A DNA stretch of 10,774 nucleotides from Lachnospiraceae bacterium UBA1753 (GCA_002317595.1 DCHL01000031.1:1-10774), one strand, 5' to 3'; shown: positions 1 through 6,954, counted from the first letter of the stretch. Program-made: numbers and translations. The notes: generated from the letters alone by a model not told the origin.

Positions 1-1193
1 AGAGCATTCTCAGCTGTGTTCCACATCTCATCATCGGGATGATACTTCTCTGTATCTGCAGGATCACGAAGTGAAAGTGTGCAGCGGTAATCTGTGATAC
101 CGAAATCCTTGTATACGTCAAAAATAAGGTCTACTACTTTCTTAACCTCGCCCTCAATCTGCTCAGGTGTCACGAAGAGATGGGCATCATTCTGGCAGAA
201 GTGACGTCCTCTCTCAATTCCCTTAAGGGTTCCTGATGACTCAAAACGGAAGTCATGAGCAATCTCACCGATACGGATAGGAAGCTCTCTGTAGCTGTGA
301 GGCTTGTTTGCATAAATCATCATATGATGAGGGCAGTTCATGGGACGGAGAACGAAGTTCTCACCCTCAACCTCCATTGCAGGGAACATGTTGGCCTTGT
401 AATGAGCCCAGTGTCCACTTGTCTCATAGAGCTGAACTGTACCAACGCAGGGAGTCATAACATGCTGGTAGCCAAGCTTTCTCTCCTTAGCCTTGATGTA
501 ATCCTCAAGCTCCTGCCATACTGTGTATCCCTTGGGAAGGAACATGGGAAGACCCTTACCGATAAGGTCGTCTGTCATGAACAGACCCATATCCTTACCA
601 ATCTTTCTATGGTCACGGGCCTTAGCCTCTTCCATCATCTTCTCGTACTCAGCAAGCTCTTCCTGTGTCTGGAAAGCTACACCGTTGATACGAGTAAGCA
701 TCTTATTTTTAGCATCATTCTTCCAGTAAGCACCACTCTGCTGAGTGATCTTGAAAGCCTTGAGTGCCTTTGTATATGTAATATGAGGTCCTACGCACAT
801 GTCGAGGTAGTCGCCCTGCTGATAAAAGCTGATGACTGCATCCTCAGGGAGGTCACCGATGTGCTCCTCCTTGTACTTGGCTCCACGCTCATGCATGAGC
901 TTAACAGCCTCTGCCCTGTCGAGGATGAAAGGCTTGATTGGAACGTTCTCCTTAACAATCTTCTTCATCTCCTTCTCGATGTTCAGAAGGTCCTCATCAG
1001 AGAGCTTCCTGTCTCCGAGGTCTACATCATAGTAGAAGCCCTTCTCAGTTGCGGGTCCATACGCGAAATCAGCCTCAGGGTAAAGTCTCTGAATAGCCTG
1101 CGCCATGATATGTGCTGCTGAATGGCGAAGGACGTGCTGTACTTCCTCCTCCGGACACTCTGCTACAGTTCCGTCGTTGTAAATAATCTTCAT
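1..1193 (-). CDS. thrS: Threonyl-tRNA synthetase, 5' part (3' end beyond left edge)
   Basis: This is a class II aminoacyl-tRNA synthetase that charges tRNA-Thr and hydrolyses mischarged Ser-tRNA-Thr in the cytosol. About 397 codons are present and the C-terminal part, including the anticodon-binding domain, lies outside the window. Seen in the translation: editing-site motif HSAAH at residues 24-28 and its partner CVGPH at 133-137; the catalytic-core RPMNCPHH segment with the zinc-ligand Cys at 287; and motif 2 around HDFRFE (Arg316) followed by HFCQNDAH. The start is ATG at 1193, preceded by AAGGAG with a 6-nt spacer. Oddity: canonical ThrRS begins with a TGS domain of about 60 residues, but here only about 20 residues (MKIIYNDGTV...) precede the editing domain, so most of TGS is missing. 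No T-box signature (AGGGTGG-ACCGCG type) is visible upstream. Confidence 0.97.
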   Translation of the reverse strand, partial: MKIIYNDGTVAECPEEEVQHVLRHSAAHIMAQAIQRLYPEADFAYGPATEKGFYYDVDLGDRKLSDEDLLNIEKEMKKIVKENVPIKPFILDRAEAVKLMHERGAKYKEEHIGDLPEDAVISFYQQGDYLDMCVGPHITYTKALKAFKITQQSGAYWKNDAKNKMLTRINGVAFQTQEELAEYEKMMEEAKARDHRKIGKDMGLFMTDDLIGKGLPMFLPKGYTVWQELEDYIKAKERKLGYQHVMTPCVGTVQLYETSGHWAHYKANMFPAMEVEGENFVLRPMNCPHHMMIYANKPHSYRELPIRIGEIAHDFRFESSGTLKGIERGRHFCQNDAHLFVTPEQIEGEVKKVVDLIFDVYKDFGITDYRCTLSLRDPADTEKYHPDDEMWNTAENA

Positions 1194-1199
1194 AGTAAT

Positions 1200-1242
1200 C
1201 TCCTTATATTTTCCTCCGCCTGCAGGCGGACTAATCTCTTAG
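1200..1242 (-). promoter_or_regulatory. thrS leader: RBS plus adjacent palindromes
   Basis: On the minus strand the ribosome-binding site AAGGAG (1200-1205) is preceded by a perfect 16-bp palindrome, TCCGCCTGCAGGCGGA (1215-1230). In RNA this can fold as a 6-bp G/C stem with a UGCA tetraloop ending about 9 nt before the Shine-Dalgarno. Directly beyond it is a second small inverted repeat, CTAA-N4-TTAG (1231-1242). The position suggests an effect on ribosome access, but that is inference. The stem is not followed by a U run, so it is not an obvious terminator. Confidence 0.5.
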
Positions 1243-1338
1243 AAAAAATATACATCAGGCACGCAATCATCTCACACCAACTACGCACCACGTTACAATA
1301 CCACAAATCAGCAATTTATAAAAGAAAAACCACAGGAC

Positions 1339-1986
1339 TTAGTTGTGCCATGCAATCCTTCTGCTTGCTGAGTGAATCTCACCTGTGAGCCAGTCGCAGT
1401 CGTTGGTAATCCAGTCCATGATTCCAAGCTGCCTTGTCTCCCATGCCACCGTACCCTCATGCTCTTCCTCAGTCTCAGGACGCTCCATGGTGGTATCAAT
1501 CTCGTTATATCCGAAAATATAGTTGCCATCACTCCAGATACTGAAGTTGCTGTCGGGACCCTCTACAGGAACTCCGCCTCTTGCCTCAACCAGCACATCG
1601 TGCCTTGCCTTGTACTCCTCGGCGGTTCCTGGCTTAAGCTTTGTCATGAACATCCTGTGACGGATGAGCTCCTTGCTCTCTCTCACGATACCGAAGCAGT
1701 GATACATGAGTCTCATCTCCTTATCAGGTGCTGAAAGCCACTCGACGAAATCATCAAACCTGCCATATATTTTTTCCGCGGCAGCCCTCTGTGCGTCGTC
1801 AAGATTCCTGGGTTCAGCCATCTCATAATATCCAAACACATACTCGTCACAGCTCCAGAGGGAAAAATTATTCATCCCATTTCTATCGAGGAAGTTCACT
1901 GTCTCTGTCCATACCTGACCAAGCGTCCTTCTAAACTCCTCTTCCTTACCATCCTTCACGATACAAGCAAAAGCATATCTGTTCAT
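1339..1986 (-). CDS. Tandem two-domain L-rhamnose mutarotase (RhaM/DUF718)-like protein
   Basis: A 215-residue protein made of two related ferredoxin-like halves of the L-rhamnose mutarotase family, which interconverts sugar anomers. Half 1 (about 4-95) and half 2 (about 108-200) align visibly: NNFSLWSCDEYVFGYYE matches SNFSIWSDGNYIFGYNE. The family enzyme is normally a single domain of about 104 residues that dimerises, so this is a covalent pseudo-dimer. From memory of E. coli RhaM, the catalytic His sits in an RRHNPIW motif. Half 2 keeps a His in the matching place (ARHDVL, His129), whereas half 1 has FRRTLGQVW, with Leu at the aligned position. One active site may therefore be lost. The start is ATG at 1986, with GGTGGAG just upstream. 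No rhamnose genes are adjacent, so the substrate is unknown. No convincing terminator follows: the minus strand after the stop is T-rich with only a weak CACA/TGTG stem. Confidence 0.8.
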   Translation of the reverse strand: MNRYAFACIVKDGKEEEFRRTLGQVWTETVNFLDRNGMNNFSLWSCDEYVFGYYEMAEPRNLDDAQRAAAEKIYGRFDDFVEWLSAPDKEMRLMYHCFGIVRESKELIRHRMFMTKLKPGTAEEYKARHDVLVEARGGVPVEGPDSNFSIWSDGNYIFGYNEIDTTMERPETEEEHEGTVAWETRQLGIMDWITNDCDWLTGEIHSASRRIAWHN

Positions 1987-2252
1987 ACCACTCCACCATT
2001 TCTCTGCGCAGTGCGCAATCTAATACCTAATCCTTCTCTATAATGCGTTCAATATTGCACTTCACACAATGAGCGCACACTATCTTGGTATTATATCACT
2101 CTTTTCCATCTTAGAACAGATGACAGATACAATATTTTCTGTTAGTATATCGAAAGTTATTGATTAAGTCCTTGCGGATTTTGGTCCCTTGAAAAAAATT
2201 AGATTTCTAGGGCAGATTGAATCCTTTGGACAGACAAGAGGAGTTACATATT
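1987..2252. promoter_or_regulatory. Divergent intergenic region between the RhaM-like gene and malQ
   Basis: This 266-bp spacer should hold promoters for both flanking genes. On the minus strand a perfect TATAAT (2090-2095) is a candidate -10 for the RhaM-like gene, but the hexamer 17 bp upstream (TGTTCT) is a poor -35. The same leader carries two directly repeated TGCGCA palindromes (2005-2010 and 2012-2017). On the plus strand the best malQ candidate is TGACAG (2121-2126), 16 bp, TAGTAT (2143-2148), which is weak. A perfect plus-strand TATAAT also occurs at 2039-2044 without a good -35. No operator can be assigned. Confidence 0.35.
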
Positions 2253-3764
2253 ATGAGAGAGAGTGGAATTCTATTTCCGATTTTTTCCCTGCCTTCAAAG
2301 TTCGGTGTGGGATGCTTCTCAAGGGAAGCCTATGAGTTTATTGATTTTCTCGCCCAGTCTGGGCAGGGCTACTGGCAGATTCTTCCGGTTGGGCCAACTG
2401 GTTACGGCGACTCGCCCTATCAGCCGCTTTCAGCCTTTGCCGGCAACCCATATTTCATCTCCCCTGAATCCCTTATCGAGGAGGGACTTCTGACCTGGGA
2501 CGAGTGCAACGGCCTTGATTTCGGCGGCAACGTGGAGCGCGTGGATTATGGCAGGCTCTTTGAGAACCGCAAGGTCCTTCTTCGCAAGGCCTTTGCTCGC
2601 TTTGTAGAGCGCGATGGTATGAATAGCGAAGCCTTCAGTACCTTTATCAAGAAGGAAGCCTTCTGGCTTGACGATTACTGCCTGTATATGGCGCTGAAAA
2701 ATAGGAACGATGGCAAGGGCCAGGCCGACTGGGAGGATGACTTAAGGCTCCGCAAGGCTGCTGCCCTTGATACGGCACGCACTGAGCTTGCCGATGACCT
2801 TGACTTCTTCAGGTTCTGCCAGTTCAAGTTCGATGAGCAGTGGCAGAAGCTTCGCAAGTATGCTTCTGAGAAAAAAATAAAGATTATCGGTGACATCCCC
2901 TTCTACGTATCGATGGACAGCGCTGATGTGTGGGCACATCCAGAAGCATTTCTCATGGACAAGGACCGCGTTCCCACTGTTGTTGCAGGTTGCCCTCCCG
3001 ATGCCTTCTCTTCTACCGGCCAGCTCTGGGGCAATCCCATCTACGACTGGACCACGCTTAAGAAAAGCGGATACGACTGGTGGATTAAGAGAATGCGCCG
3101 TAGCTACGAGCTCTACGACGTTGTAAGAATTGATCACTTCCATGGCTTCTCAGATTACTATGCTGTTCCCTACGGCGACGAGACCGCAGTCAATGGCAAG
3201 TCCTGCAAGGGGCCCGGTTATGATTTCTTCAAGGTTCTCGAAAAAGAAACGGGTGTTTTTTATAGTGAGGACGGTATCCGAATCATTGCCGAGGATCTTG
3301 GAACTGTCACTGAGGAGAACCAGAAGCTTCTTGAGGACACAGGCATCCCTGGCATGAAGATTCTTCAGTACGCCTTCACAAGCTGGGACAGCATTTATAT
3401 GCCCTACCGTCACATCGCCGACTGTGTGGTATATACTGGAACCCACGACAATATGACCTGCCGCACCTGGCTCGATGCAATAAATTACGGAGAGCGCGAC
3501 TTCTTAAGAAGATATCTCAATTCAATGAATTCAGACTACGGTGCCCTCGTCTGGGACATGATCCGCGAGTGCTACCGCTCTGTTGCTGACCTGTGCATTA
3601 TTCCTCTTCAGGATTATCTGGTCCTTGGAAATGAAGGAAGGATCAACACTCCTGGCGCTGCTGGCGACAACTGGCAGTGGAGACTCCGCCCAGGCTTCCT
3701 CTCACAAGATCTTGCTAGAAGCATCAGGTTACTGTGCGAGACATACGGAAGGATCCCTAAATAA
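2253..3764 (+). CDS. malQ: 4-alpha-glucanotransferase (amylomaltase, GH77)
   Basis: A cytosolic enzyme that transfers alpha-1,4-glucan segments between maltodextrins during maltose, starch or glycogen metabolism. The 503-residue protein matches the usual length of the short bacterial GH77 type. Catalytic motifs are visible: nucleophile Asp294 in RIDHFHGF, acid/base Glu347 in IIAEDLG, and transition-state-stabilising Asp399 in TGTHDN. The N-terminal GYWQILPVGPTGYGDSPYQ segment is characteristic of the family. I chose ATG 2253 because AGAGGAG (2237-2243) lies 9 nt upstream and the protein then opens with the family-typical MRESGILFP. An in-frame TTG at 2217 would add 12 residues but has no better RBS. 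The lipid-kinase gene begins one base after the stop, so the two are probably co-transcribed and translationally coupled. Confidence 0.96.
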   Translation: MRESGILFPIFSLPSKFGVGCFSREAYEFIDFLAQSGQGYWQILPVGPTGYGDSPYQPLSAFAGNPYFISPESLIEEGLLTWDECNGLDFGGNVERVDYGRLFENRKVLLRKAFARFVERDGMNSEAFSTFIKKEAFWLDDYCLYMALKNRNDGKGQADWEDDLRLRKAAALDTARTELADDLDFFRFCQFKFDEQWQKLRKYASEKKIKIIGDIPFYVSMDSADVWAHPEAFLMDKDRVPTVVAGCPPDAFSSTGQLWGNPIYDWTTLKKSGYDWWIKRMRRSYELYDVVRIDHFHGFSDYYAVPYGDETAVNGKSCKGPGYDFFKVLEKETGVFYSEDGIRIIAEDLGTVTEENQKLLEDTGIPGMKILQYAFTSWDSIYMPYRHIADCVVYTGTHDNMTCRTWLDAINYGERDFLRRYLNSMNSDYGALVWDMIRECYRSVADLCIIPLQDYLVLGNEGRINTPGAAGDNWQWRLRPGFLSQDLARSIRLLCETYGRIPK

Positions 3765-3765
3765 C

Positions 3766-4857
3766 ATGTATTATTTTATCATCAACCCCACATCCTCTTC
3801 CGGCAAATGCCTTAAGGCATGGGAAAAGGTTAAGGCCTATCTTGAAGAAAACAAAATCGAATACAGGCACCACATCCTTACCGGCCCCGGAAACGCGGCT
3901 GAGATTGCTGCGCGCCTGTCATCAAGTGCTGAGCCCAGCCATCTCGTAATTCTTGGTGGTGACGGAACCCTCAGCGAAGTGCTATCAGGGATTGTTGATT
4001 TCAAATTACTAACGTTATCTATTCTGAGGGCTGGTTCAGGCAATGACTTTGCCAGAAACATGAAGATTGAAAAAGACGTAATCAAGGCTCTTAAACATAT
4101 CATCTCCTCTCCCGAGGAGTTTTCCCTTGATTATGGAATTGTGGAGTGGCAGACACAGTCTGAAACTGTTGCGGGCTCCGCTAATACAGGCTCTACAGAT
4201 GCAGGTTCTACAGATGCAGGCTCTACAGATGCAGGTTCTACTGATGCAGCTTCATCAGATGCTCGCGTCTGCTCCCGCCGCTTTGCTATAAGCTGCGGTG
4301 TCGGATATGATGCCGACATCTGCCAGGAGGTATCTGTCAGCAGGCTCAAAGTCGTTCTCAACAGGATTGGCCTCGGCAAACTGGTGTATCTCGTGATAGG
4401 CCTTAAGCAGATATTTTTCCGCCAGTTCAATAGAGCGGTACTCACTATTGATAGCTGTGATGATAAGTGTTCTGATGATAGGTGTTCTGATGATAGGTGT
4501 TCTGATGATAAGAAATCTGGAACCCGGCGCATCGAGATGGACAAGTTCTTTCTCGCAACTTCCATGATTCACGAGATGGAAGGTGGCGGTGTGCCCTTCT
4601 GTCCAGGCGCGGACCCCACCGACGGAATGCTGAACGGATGCTTCATCGGCCACCTCTCCAAGCTCCAGCTCCTTCCTGCAGTGATGCTGGTGTACTTGCG
4701 CCGCCACACTGCCTTCAAGGGCATCACTCTCCACAAATACAATGACCTTACGATTTCACTTGACGCTCCCGAGTACATCCATGCTGACGGTGACGTGATC
4801 TGCAAATCTGACAACGCGAAAATCAGCGTAAAAAACGGACTACGCTTTGTAAGGTAG
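3766..4857 (+). CDS. Diacylglycerol kinase-family lipid kinase with two repeat insertions
   Basis: A soluble lipid kinase of the DgkB/YegS/BmrU type that phosphorylates diacylglycerol or a related lipid at the membrane. Seen: N-terminal MYYFIINPTSSSG, nucleotide-binding GGDGT at 64-68, GSGNDFAR at 90-97, and the C-terminal-domain signatures ISCGVGYDA, GGGVPFCPGADPTDG and YIHADGD. The ATG at 3766 follows the malQ stop by one base; an upstream in-frame extension inside malQ is unlikely because the family starts exactly here. The protein has 363 residues. Removing two low-complexity stretches (136-165 and 230-249) leaves about 313, the usual family size. Both stretches fall where the fold is expected to have beta-hairpin loops. 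The true substrate cannot be told from sequence; multi-substrate or undecaprenol-type roles are less likely. Confidence 0.9.
   Translation: MYYFIINPTSSSGKCLKAWEKVKAYLEENKIEYRHHILTGPGNAAEIAARLSSSAEPSHLVILGGDGTLSEVLSGIVDFKLLTLSILRAGSGNDFARNMKIEKDVIKALKHIISSPEEFSLDYGIVEWQTQSETVAGSANTGSTDAGSTDAGSTDAGSTDAASSDARVCSRRFAISCGVGYDADICQEVSVSRLKVVLNRIGLGKLVYLVIGLKQIFFRQFNRAVLTIDSCDDKCSDDRCSDDRCSDDKKSGTRRIEMDKFFLATSMIHEMEGGGVPFCPGADPTDGMLNGCFIGHLSKLQLLPAVMLVYLRRHTAFKGITLHKYNDLTISLDAPEYIHADGDVICKSDNAKISVKNGLRFVR
4171..4260 (+). repeat. In-frame 15-bp tandem repeat in the lipid kinase gene (x6)
   Basis: Six contiguous 15-bp units encode AGSAN, TGSTD, AGSTD, AGSTD, AGSTD and AASSD (residues 136-165). The central units are nearly identical at DNA level (GCAGGYTCTACAGAT). 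The third base of the Gly codon alternates C,T,C,T, which suggests duplication of a 30-bp pair. The outer units are degenerate. The period keeps the reading frame. Confidence 0.93.
4453..4512 (+). repeat. Second in-frame 15-bp tandem repeat in the same gene (x3-4)
   Basis: Units TGTTCTGATGATAGG at 4468-4482, 4483-4497 and 4498-4512 (the last ends AAG) encode CSDDR, CSDDR and CSDDK, preceded by a related SCDDK at 4453-4467 (residues 230-249 overall). The tract is acidic and carries four Cys. The sequence differs from the first repeat, but the 15-bp period is the same. Confidence 0.92.
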
Positions 4858-4861
4858 TCCG
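4830..4861 (-). terminator. Intrinsic terminator for deoB, inside the 3' end of the lipid kinase gene
   Basis: A perfect 8-bp stem, CGGACTAC (4836-4843) and GTAGTCCG (4854-4861), with a 10-nt loop. On the minus strand it is followed by six T (4830-4835), giving a standard intrinsic terminator 54 nt past the deoB stop. On the plus strand the same hairpin contains the lipid-kinase stop codon (4855-4857) and is followed only by mixed A/T sequence, so it would work poorly in that direction. Confidence 0.75.
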
Positions 4862-4914
4862 TAATTATTAATAGTCTGTTTTCGCATTCTTTTTTTGTCG
4901 AAAAATTGTTTAGT

Positions 4915-6180
4915 CTACAATTCCATTGCCTCGCCGGTAATCTTCTGCTCGACACCAAAATACTTGACGATTGTCGCACCGATATCTGCGTAGGATGCGC
5001 GAGTCCCAAGATTTTTGTTTTTACCTGAAATCGACGGCCCCCAGATTACACAGGGTGCATACTCCCTTGTGTGATCCGTGGTCTTGGTATAGCCGGGATC
5101 GCAGCCGTGGTCTGCCGTGATAATGACCAAATCATCTTCCTTAAGCTTCGGAAGGAACGCAGGGAGCCATTCGTCAAACTCTTTGAGTGCCTTGGCGTAT
5201 CCATCAATGTCCCGTCGGTGTCCGTATAGCATGTCATAGTCAACAAGATTTACGAAGCAGAGGCCGTTGAAGTCCCTGTCGGCCCAAGCCAGAGTCTTCT
5301 CAAGCCCATCGGTATTCCCAGATGTATAGACGAACTCACCAATTCCTCTTCCGACAAAAATATCCTTTATTTTTCCAACTGATAATGTATCAAATCCACA
5401 TTCCGCCAACTGGTCAAGAACAGTTACAGAAGGCGCGTCCAGCGAGAAATCATGACGTCTTGAAGTTCTCGTGAAACTTCCAGGCTGTCCAACGAAAGGT
5501 CTTGCAATGACTCTTCCAACACCGTGCTCTCCTACTAACAGTTCCCTGGCAATCCTGCAGTACTCGTAGAGCTGTTCCACGGGAACAACCTCCTCGTGGG
5601 CTGCAATCTGGAAGACTGAATCTGCAGAGGTGTACACGATAAGCGCGCCCGTCTCCATATGTTCCTTGCCATATTTTTCAATAACGGCCGTTCCTGAATA
5701 TGGAAGGTTGCAGAGAACGCCCCTTCCTGTTCGCTTCGAAAATTCAGCCAGCAGTTCCTCAGGAAATCCATTAGGATAAGTAGGCAGGGGATTTGGCATA
5801 TACACACCTGCAATCTCCCAGTGTCCGATTGTTGTGTCCTTTCCCATGGACCTCTCGCGAAGCCTTGCAAACACTCCGCTCTTCACGGTTTCTGAAACCG
5901 TCGCTTTCGAAAAGGCTGTACCGTCTGTGACATCGGCAGCATCATAGCACATTACATCGCCTTCACAGCTTGTCCTATCTGACATGCCCTCGCTGACAGC
6001 CTCCGCAACTGTATCAATATTAAAGAGTCCTAACCTTGCAAGATTAGGCAGATCAAAACTCTTGGACCTTGCGCAGGACCTGATTGTATTGGTTCCTACA
6101 TCGCCAAAAACATCCGCATCAGGCTCAGCGCCAATACCGAAACTATCCAGAACGATAAGAAATACTCTTTTATTACCCAT
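4915..6180 (-). CDS. deoB: Phosphopentomutase
   Basis: Interconverts (deoxy)ribose 1-phosphate and 5-phosphate, linking nucleoside salvage to the pentose phosphate pathway; cytosolic and Mn-dependent. It belongs to the alkaline-phosphatase superfamily. Metal ligands are visible by comparison with B. cereus DeoB as I recall it: Asp12 (VLDSFGIG), Asp316 and His321 (NLVDYDMLYGH), Asp357-His358 (TADHG) and His370 (DHTREY). The phospho-acceptor Thr is Thr116 in KDTTIGHWE; the usual Thr two residues later is Ile118. The 421-residue length exceeds the usual 390-410 because of about 30 extra residues between NLARLGLFNID and KDTT (roughly 62-98). ATG 6180 is preceded by AGAAATGGTGG five bases upstream. 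The HAD phosphatase gene lies upstream on the same strand, so the pair is probably one transcript ending at 4830-4861. Confidence 0.96.
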   Translation of the reverse strand: MGNKRVFLIVLDSFGIGAEPDADVFGDVGTNTIRSCARSKSFDLPNLARLGLFNIDTVAEAVSEGMSDRTSCEGDVMCYDAADVTDGTAFSKATVSETVKSGVFARLRERSMGKDTTIGHWEIAGVYMPNPLPTYPNGFPEELLAEFSKRTGRGVLCNLPYSGTAVIEKYGKEHMETGALIVYTSADSVFQIAAHEEVVPVEQLYEYCRIARELLVGEHGVGRVIARPFVGQPGSFTRTSRRHDFSLDAPSVTVLDQLAECGFDTLSVGKIKDIFVGRGIGEFVYTSGNTDGLEKTLAWADRDFNGLCFVNLVDYDMLYGHRRDIDGYAKALKEFDEWLPAFLPKLKEDDLVIITADHGCDPGYTKTTDHTREYAPCVIWGPSISGKNKNLGTRASYADIGATIVKYFGVEQKITGEAMEL

Positions 6181-6185
6181 TTACG

Positions 6186-6318
6186 CCACCATTTCTCCAG
6201 CATCATAATGCCGGTTCCTATTTCTCAAGCATTGCCAAGTCTTCTTCTATTTCGCCAGCATGCCTAATCTTCTTCTATTTCGCCAGCATCTCCACGCAAG
6301 CTATTTTTTCGCTAGCAT
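6186..6318 (-). repeat. Degenerate ~29-bp tandem repeat spanning the HAD stop to the deoB RBS
   Basis: Read on the minus strand, ATGCT(A/G/T)GMGAAA-type units begin at 6318, 6289, 6261, 6232 and 6203, with steps of 29, 28, 29 and 29. The first unit is the last codons of the HAD gene (MLAKK-stop). The next three read ATGCTGGCGAAATAG twice and ATGCTTGAGAAATAG once. The fifth reads ATGCTGGAGAAATGGTGG and supplies the ribosome-binding region of deoB. Two units share an exact 22-bp match (6240-6261 and 6268-6289). The array fills almost the whole spacer. Confidence 0.85.
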
Positions 6319-6906
6319 TTCCATAACGACAGGGTATGTCGTGTCGTAATCCTCAAACACTATTCCATTCATACCAGCGACCTTGGCGCCTTCGATGTTC
6401 TCCTCCCTGTCGTCAATGAACAGGCACTCCTCCGGAACCAGGTTATACTCTGCAATTATTTTTTCATATATCTCAAGGTCTGGCTTTACCATATGTACAA
6501 TGTGTGAGAACACACCACCATCCATGTGGTCTATGAACTCAAGTGCATCCCTGTTGGCACGAATCAGGAAGTCTGAGTAATTTGAAAGATACAGGACCTG
6601 ATAGCCCTTATCCTTTAACTCATCCACCCACGGGACTGCATAGTCAGTCTTATTGAGGCAGCCGCCAAAATTATCAATGATGAGCCTTACCTTATCTTCA
6701 TAGCCAGGTGCCGATTCGATGATATGAGCAAGTACTTCCTCCTCAGGCAGCACTCCCCTGTCCATCTCGCCCCACCAGCCGCTCTTCCACACAGCGGTCG
6801 TTACAACCTTCGTCAGATCCCTGGTCTCAAGAAGGGGATTCACATACGCCCACCAGTCCACATCCACAAGCACATTTCCGATATCAAATATTACTGTCTT
6901 AATCAT
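6301..6906 (-). CDS. HAD-superfamily phosphatase, subfamily IA (YihX-like)
   Basis: A 201-residue haloacid-dehalogenase-fold hydrolase that probably dephosphorylates a small sugar phosphate or related metabolite in the cytosol. Motif I is FDIGNVLVD with nucleophile Asp8; the +2 position is Gly10 instead of Asp, as in E. coli YihX (FDLGNV), a glucose-1-phosphatase. Motif II is YLSNYS (Ser108-Asn109), motif III Lys141 in VKPDLEIYE, and motif IV FIDDREENIEGA (Asp165-Asp166). Residues 17-75 form the helical cap. ATG 6906 has AGAAATGGTGG six bases upstream. The substrate is not determined; pairing with deoB would suit a sugar 1-phosphate or nucleoside-linked role, but that is only contextual. The last codons (MLAKK) are the first unit of the repeat array that follows. 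Confidence 0.9.
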   Translation of the reverse strand: MIKTVIFDIGNVLVDVDWWAYVNPLLETRDLTKVVTTAVWKSGWWGEMDRGVLPEEEVLAHIIESAPGYEDKVRLIIDNFGGCLNKTDYAVPWVDELKDKGYQVLYLSNYSDFLIRANRDALEFIDHMDGGVFSHIVHMVKPDLEIYEKIIAEYNLVPEECLFIDDREENIEGAKVAGMNGIVFEDYDTTYPVVMEMLAKK

Positions 6907-6948
6907 TAGTCTCCACCATTTCTATATTGCTACTTTAACTTGCCTACA

Positions 6949-6954
6949 ATTATA
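6949..6954 (-). promoter_or_regulatory. Candidate -10 box for the HAD-deoB transcript
   Basis: A perfect TATAAT on the minus strand lies 43 nt before the HAD start codon, in an A/T-rich stretch. The hexamer 17 bp upstream, TATCAT, is a poor -35, so the promoter is only suggested. Confidence 0.45.

Noticed and set aside
1200..1338. Possible T-box leader for thrS.
   Set aside because: No AGGGTGG-ACCGCG antiterminator signature and no specifier stem; only about 145 bp separate thrS from the next gene.
255..1388. Plus-strand open frames across thrS and its upstream spacer (255-1121, 523-729, 832-1032, 1122-1388).
   Set aside because: They are antisense or shadow frames of thrS, with no RBS and no family resemblance.
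4131..4734. Minus-strand open frames opposite the lipid kinase repeats (4131-4565, 4255-4734) encoding repeated peptides.
   Set aside because: The repeats simply read through on both strands because 15 is a multiple of 3; the plus-strand frame has the GGDGT and GSGNDFAR motifs and continuous family similarity.
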